DNA of 64,000 nt. Source: Mercurialis annua (lineage: Eukaryota; Streptophyta; Magnoliopsida; Malpighiales; Euphorbiaceae). Position numbers and translations under genes: made by a program. Location of the stretch: assembly GCF_937616625.2 (NCBI RefSeq), contig NC_065573.1, positions 8,385,001-8,449,000 on the forward strand, in the 5' to 3' direction. The notes below the pieces were generated by a model. The model saw only the letters and a list, made by a program, of their open reading frames with translations, had not been told where the DNA came from and searched no databases. Positions 62,301 through 64,000 of the stretch are shown here, in pieces. Position 1 is the first letter of the stretch, and every line of letters starts with the position of its first letter.

Positions 62301-62984
62301 GACTTAAATCACTAAAAAGGCGAAACATTTGGATTTGTTTTGCGACATTTGTAAACGTTTGGCTTAAATTGCTAAAAAGGGGAAACGCTTGGATTTGTTT
62401 TGTAATATTTGTAAACGTTTGGCTTCAATATCAAAAAAAGGTGAAACGCTCGGTTTTTTTCGTAATGTTTGTAAACGTTTGGCTTAAATCGCTAAAAATG
62501 TGAAACGTTTGGATTATTTTTGTAACGTTTTAAACGTTTGGTTTAGTTTTATAACGTTGGTAAACGTTTGGCTTAAATCGCTAAAAAGGTGAAACGTTTG
62601 GATTTGTTTCATGATGCTTGTCAAAGTTTGGCTTAAATCGCTAAAAAGGTGAAACGTTTTGATTTGTTTCGTAATGTTTGTAAAAGTTTGGCTTAAATTG
62701 CTAAAAAGGTGAAATATATGGATTTGTTTCGTAATGTTTGTAAACGTTTGGCTTAAATCGCTAAAAAGGTGAAACGTTTCGATTTGTTTCATAGCGTTTG
62801 TAAACGTTTGGCATAAATCGCTAAAAAGGTGAAACGTTTGGATTTGTTTCGTACCATTTGTAAAAGTTTGTCGTAAATCGCTAAAAGGGTGAAACGTTTG
62901 GATTTGTTTCGTAACGTTTGTAAACATTTGGCTTAAATTGCTAAAAAGGTGAAACTCTTGGATTTGTTTCATTACGTTTGTAAA
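56381..62984 (-). repeat. 2.9-kb higher-order repeat, about 2.3 copies
   Basis: The rare phrase tttatttattaacctttgta (or close variants) occurs at about 56381, 59302 and 62212, spacings of 2921 and 2910 bp. The phrase gttttaaacgtttggtttag follows at about 56700, 59625 and 62525, keeping the same period. A further copy lies at about 44782-47200 (offset about 11.6 kb). Each unit is about 49 monomers. The last copy is cut by the element at 62985. Confidence 0.82.
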
Positions 62985-64000
62985 TGTAATACCCCGTACT
63001 TTTAAAAGTACAAAGTAAGGTGTCACGAGATGTACGTGCAAGAATTAAATCAAGAACATAGGAATTAAGTCTGAAAAATAAGCAATTAGACCAAAGCGGT
63101 CTATTAAAATTATCGTAAAATAATTATGTATGTAAACATTATTATTCGATAAATTGGAAATTAGCGGGACTAAGGAGAATCAATAAATAAAAATAAAATA
63201 AATGGAAAGTTCCGACCTAATAAATTTTACGATAAAGTTCGTAAATTAAAATTAAGGAGTTAAAATTAAACTTTATACAATTTGGACACAAGTATTTTAA
63301 TTAGGCGGAACTTGATTATCCGAATAAGGAAAATAAATAAATAATTGGATTCGAATAAATAAATAATACGGAGTTCATTATTTATCGATAAGTGAAAATC
63401 GTCAAGCTTCTATTTAATTATAAAAGAAGGAATTAAAATAAATTGAAGCAATTAAAAGCTTATGGATTGAAGGAGGTGGCAAGTTTAAGCTTTTAAATGG
63501 ATTTTTCCCACACAAGCCAATGAGATGAAAACATATGGCAACCCACCTCTTCATGATGTCTAGCAAATAAACAATCAGATATGAAAATTAACCAAAACCC
63601 TTTCTTCTCCTAAGCTTCACCGAAACTTATTTCCTTCACCCAAAAGTTGAAGCAAAACCGACGGCAACCATCAAAGCTCCACCGTCCAGCCACCGTTTGT
63701 TGTGATTTTAGCTTGATTGTGTAGCTAACATCTAAGGGATCAAGGTAATCTCTTATACTTTGATTTCGGTTAAGAGTTAAGGGCTGTTTGATGGGTTTAA
63801 TCGGTGAATTTGCTGTTTGTATATAATTGCTGTAAATTCAGTTTTAAGTGATGATTAATTGGTGGTTTTGGGTGAGTTTTAAGAGTTGTGTGTGTGTTAA
63901 TGTTAGGGAGTTGATGTGAGGTCGAGATACCACGTTGGGGCAAGTCGAGAGGGGCTCGGTTCTGCTTAAAATGAGCAGAACCAATCTGCTCACATGAGCA
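62985..64000. mobile_element. Element C: LTR-type element, left end only (runs off the window)
   Basis: Satellite stops at gtttgtaaa and a new sequence begins TGTAATACCCCGTACTTTT, closely like the start of element B (TGTAATATCCCG). It is AT-rich at first, then has a cytosine-rich leader-like stretch (63590-63700), then gggatcaaggtaatc near 63740, which resembles a splice donor, an arrangement also seen in element B. No protein-coding frame is visible in 1 kb. I infer a terminal repeat of a retrotransposon in the same broad family as B. Its right end and target duplication are outside the window. Confidence 0.65.
62996..63011. other. Perfect 16-bp palindrome near the tip of element C
   Basis: GTACTTTTAAAAGTAC is self-complementary and begins 12 bp from the left tip of element C. 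Element B lacks it at the same place. Possible role unknown. Confidence 0.7.

Larger units (their letters stand above)
40658..62984 (-). repeat. 60-bp satellite array, reverse orientation (22.3 kb)
   Basis: The whole block reads as the reverse complement monomer (ggatttgtttcgtaacgttt, gtaaacgtttggcttaaatc, gctaaaaaggtgaaac). The switch is at AAACGTTT (40658-40665), with no spacer DNA. This block has a monomer subtype not seen in the forward arrays: a 55-bp form lacking ggctt and reading tttaaatcgctcaaaagg (near 40690, 43180, 43290, 44360, 46450, 47570, 56090, 57560, 60475). It is built from two families of higher-order blocks that alternate: one at about 40.7-44.5 and 47.2-56.2 kb, another at about 44.6-47.2 and 56.3-63.0 kb. 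All minus-strand open frames here are satellite translations. Confidence 0.93.

Noticed and set aside
1..62984. Telomeric or known 170-180-bp centromeric plant satellite
   Set aside because: No TTTAGGG-type repeat is present and the basic period is 60 bp. A centromeric role remains possible but nothing in the sequence shows it.
44594..63041. Many minus-strand open frames of 60-175 residues with a repeating MFHLFSDLSQTFTNVTKQIQ pattern
   Set aside because: They are translations of the tandem satellite in its stop-free frame, start and stop at random monomer indels, and one (62514-63041) runs across the boundary into element C. No coding evidence.

Overview
This window is plant nuclear heterochromatin, not a gene-bearing region. 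About 52.5 kb of the 64 kb is one AT-rich tandem satellite with a 60-bp monomer, roughly 870 copies. The rest is transposable elements inserted into it. The element types point to a flowering plant: solo LTRs with TG...CA ends and 5-bp target duplications, a BED-finger hAT element of the RICESLEEPER/Ac type, Mutator-like elements with 9-bp target duplications. I cannot name the species. I see no intact host gene, rRNA, tRNA or CRISPR array.

Layout. 1-24794: satellite mostly in forward orientation, with two short inverted islands (about 1701-2120 and 3503-3954). From about 8.79 kb it is organised as two tandem copies of a 10.5-10.7 kb higher-order unit. Copy 1 (8787-19860) carries a 364-bp Mutator-type MITE (13829-14192). 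Copy 2 (19861-24794 plus 34923-40524) is split by a 10.1-kb nest of elements. At about 40658 the satellite flips orientation and runs reversed to 62984, with its own higher-order repeats, including a 590-bp very recent duplication and a 2.9-kb unit. At 62985 another LTR-type element begins and runs off the window.

The nest at 24795-34922 can be read layer by layer because every target-site duplication is intact: satellite > solo LTR A (TSD AAACG) > solo-LTR-like element B (TSD CATAT) > hAT transposon (TSD AACCCACT, 12-bp inverted ends) > Mutator-like element (TSD TAAATTTTT) inserted inside the transposase reading frame. The hAT transposase is the only recognisable protein-coding gene. It is broken by the Mutator-like insertion and by a frameshift in a 14-A run.

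Most open reading frames in the window are an artefact of the satellite: a 60-bp monomer is exactly 20 codons and one frame has no stop, giving repetitive 'proteins' of 60-175 residues that should not be annotated. The most interesting points are the 10-bp internal phasing of the satellite monomer, orientation switches at its palindromic AAACGTTT core, two unrelated elements inserted at the same site in the two paralogous higher-order units, and the fully resolvable five-level nest.
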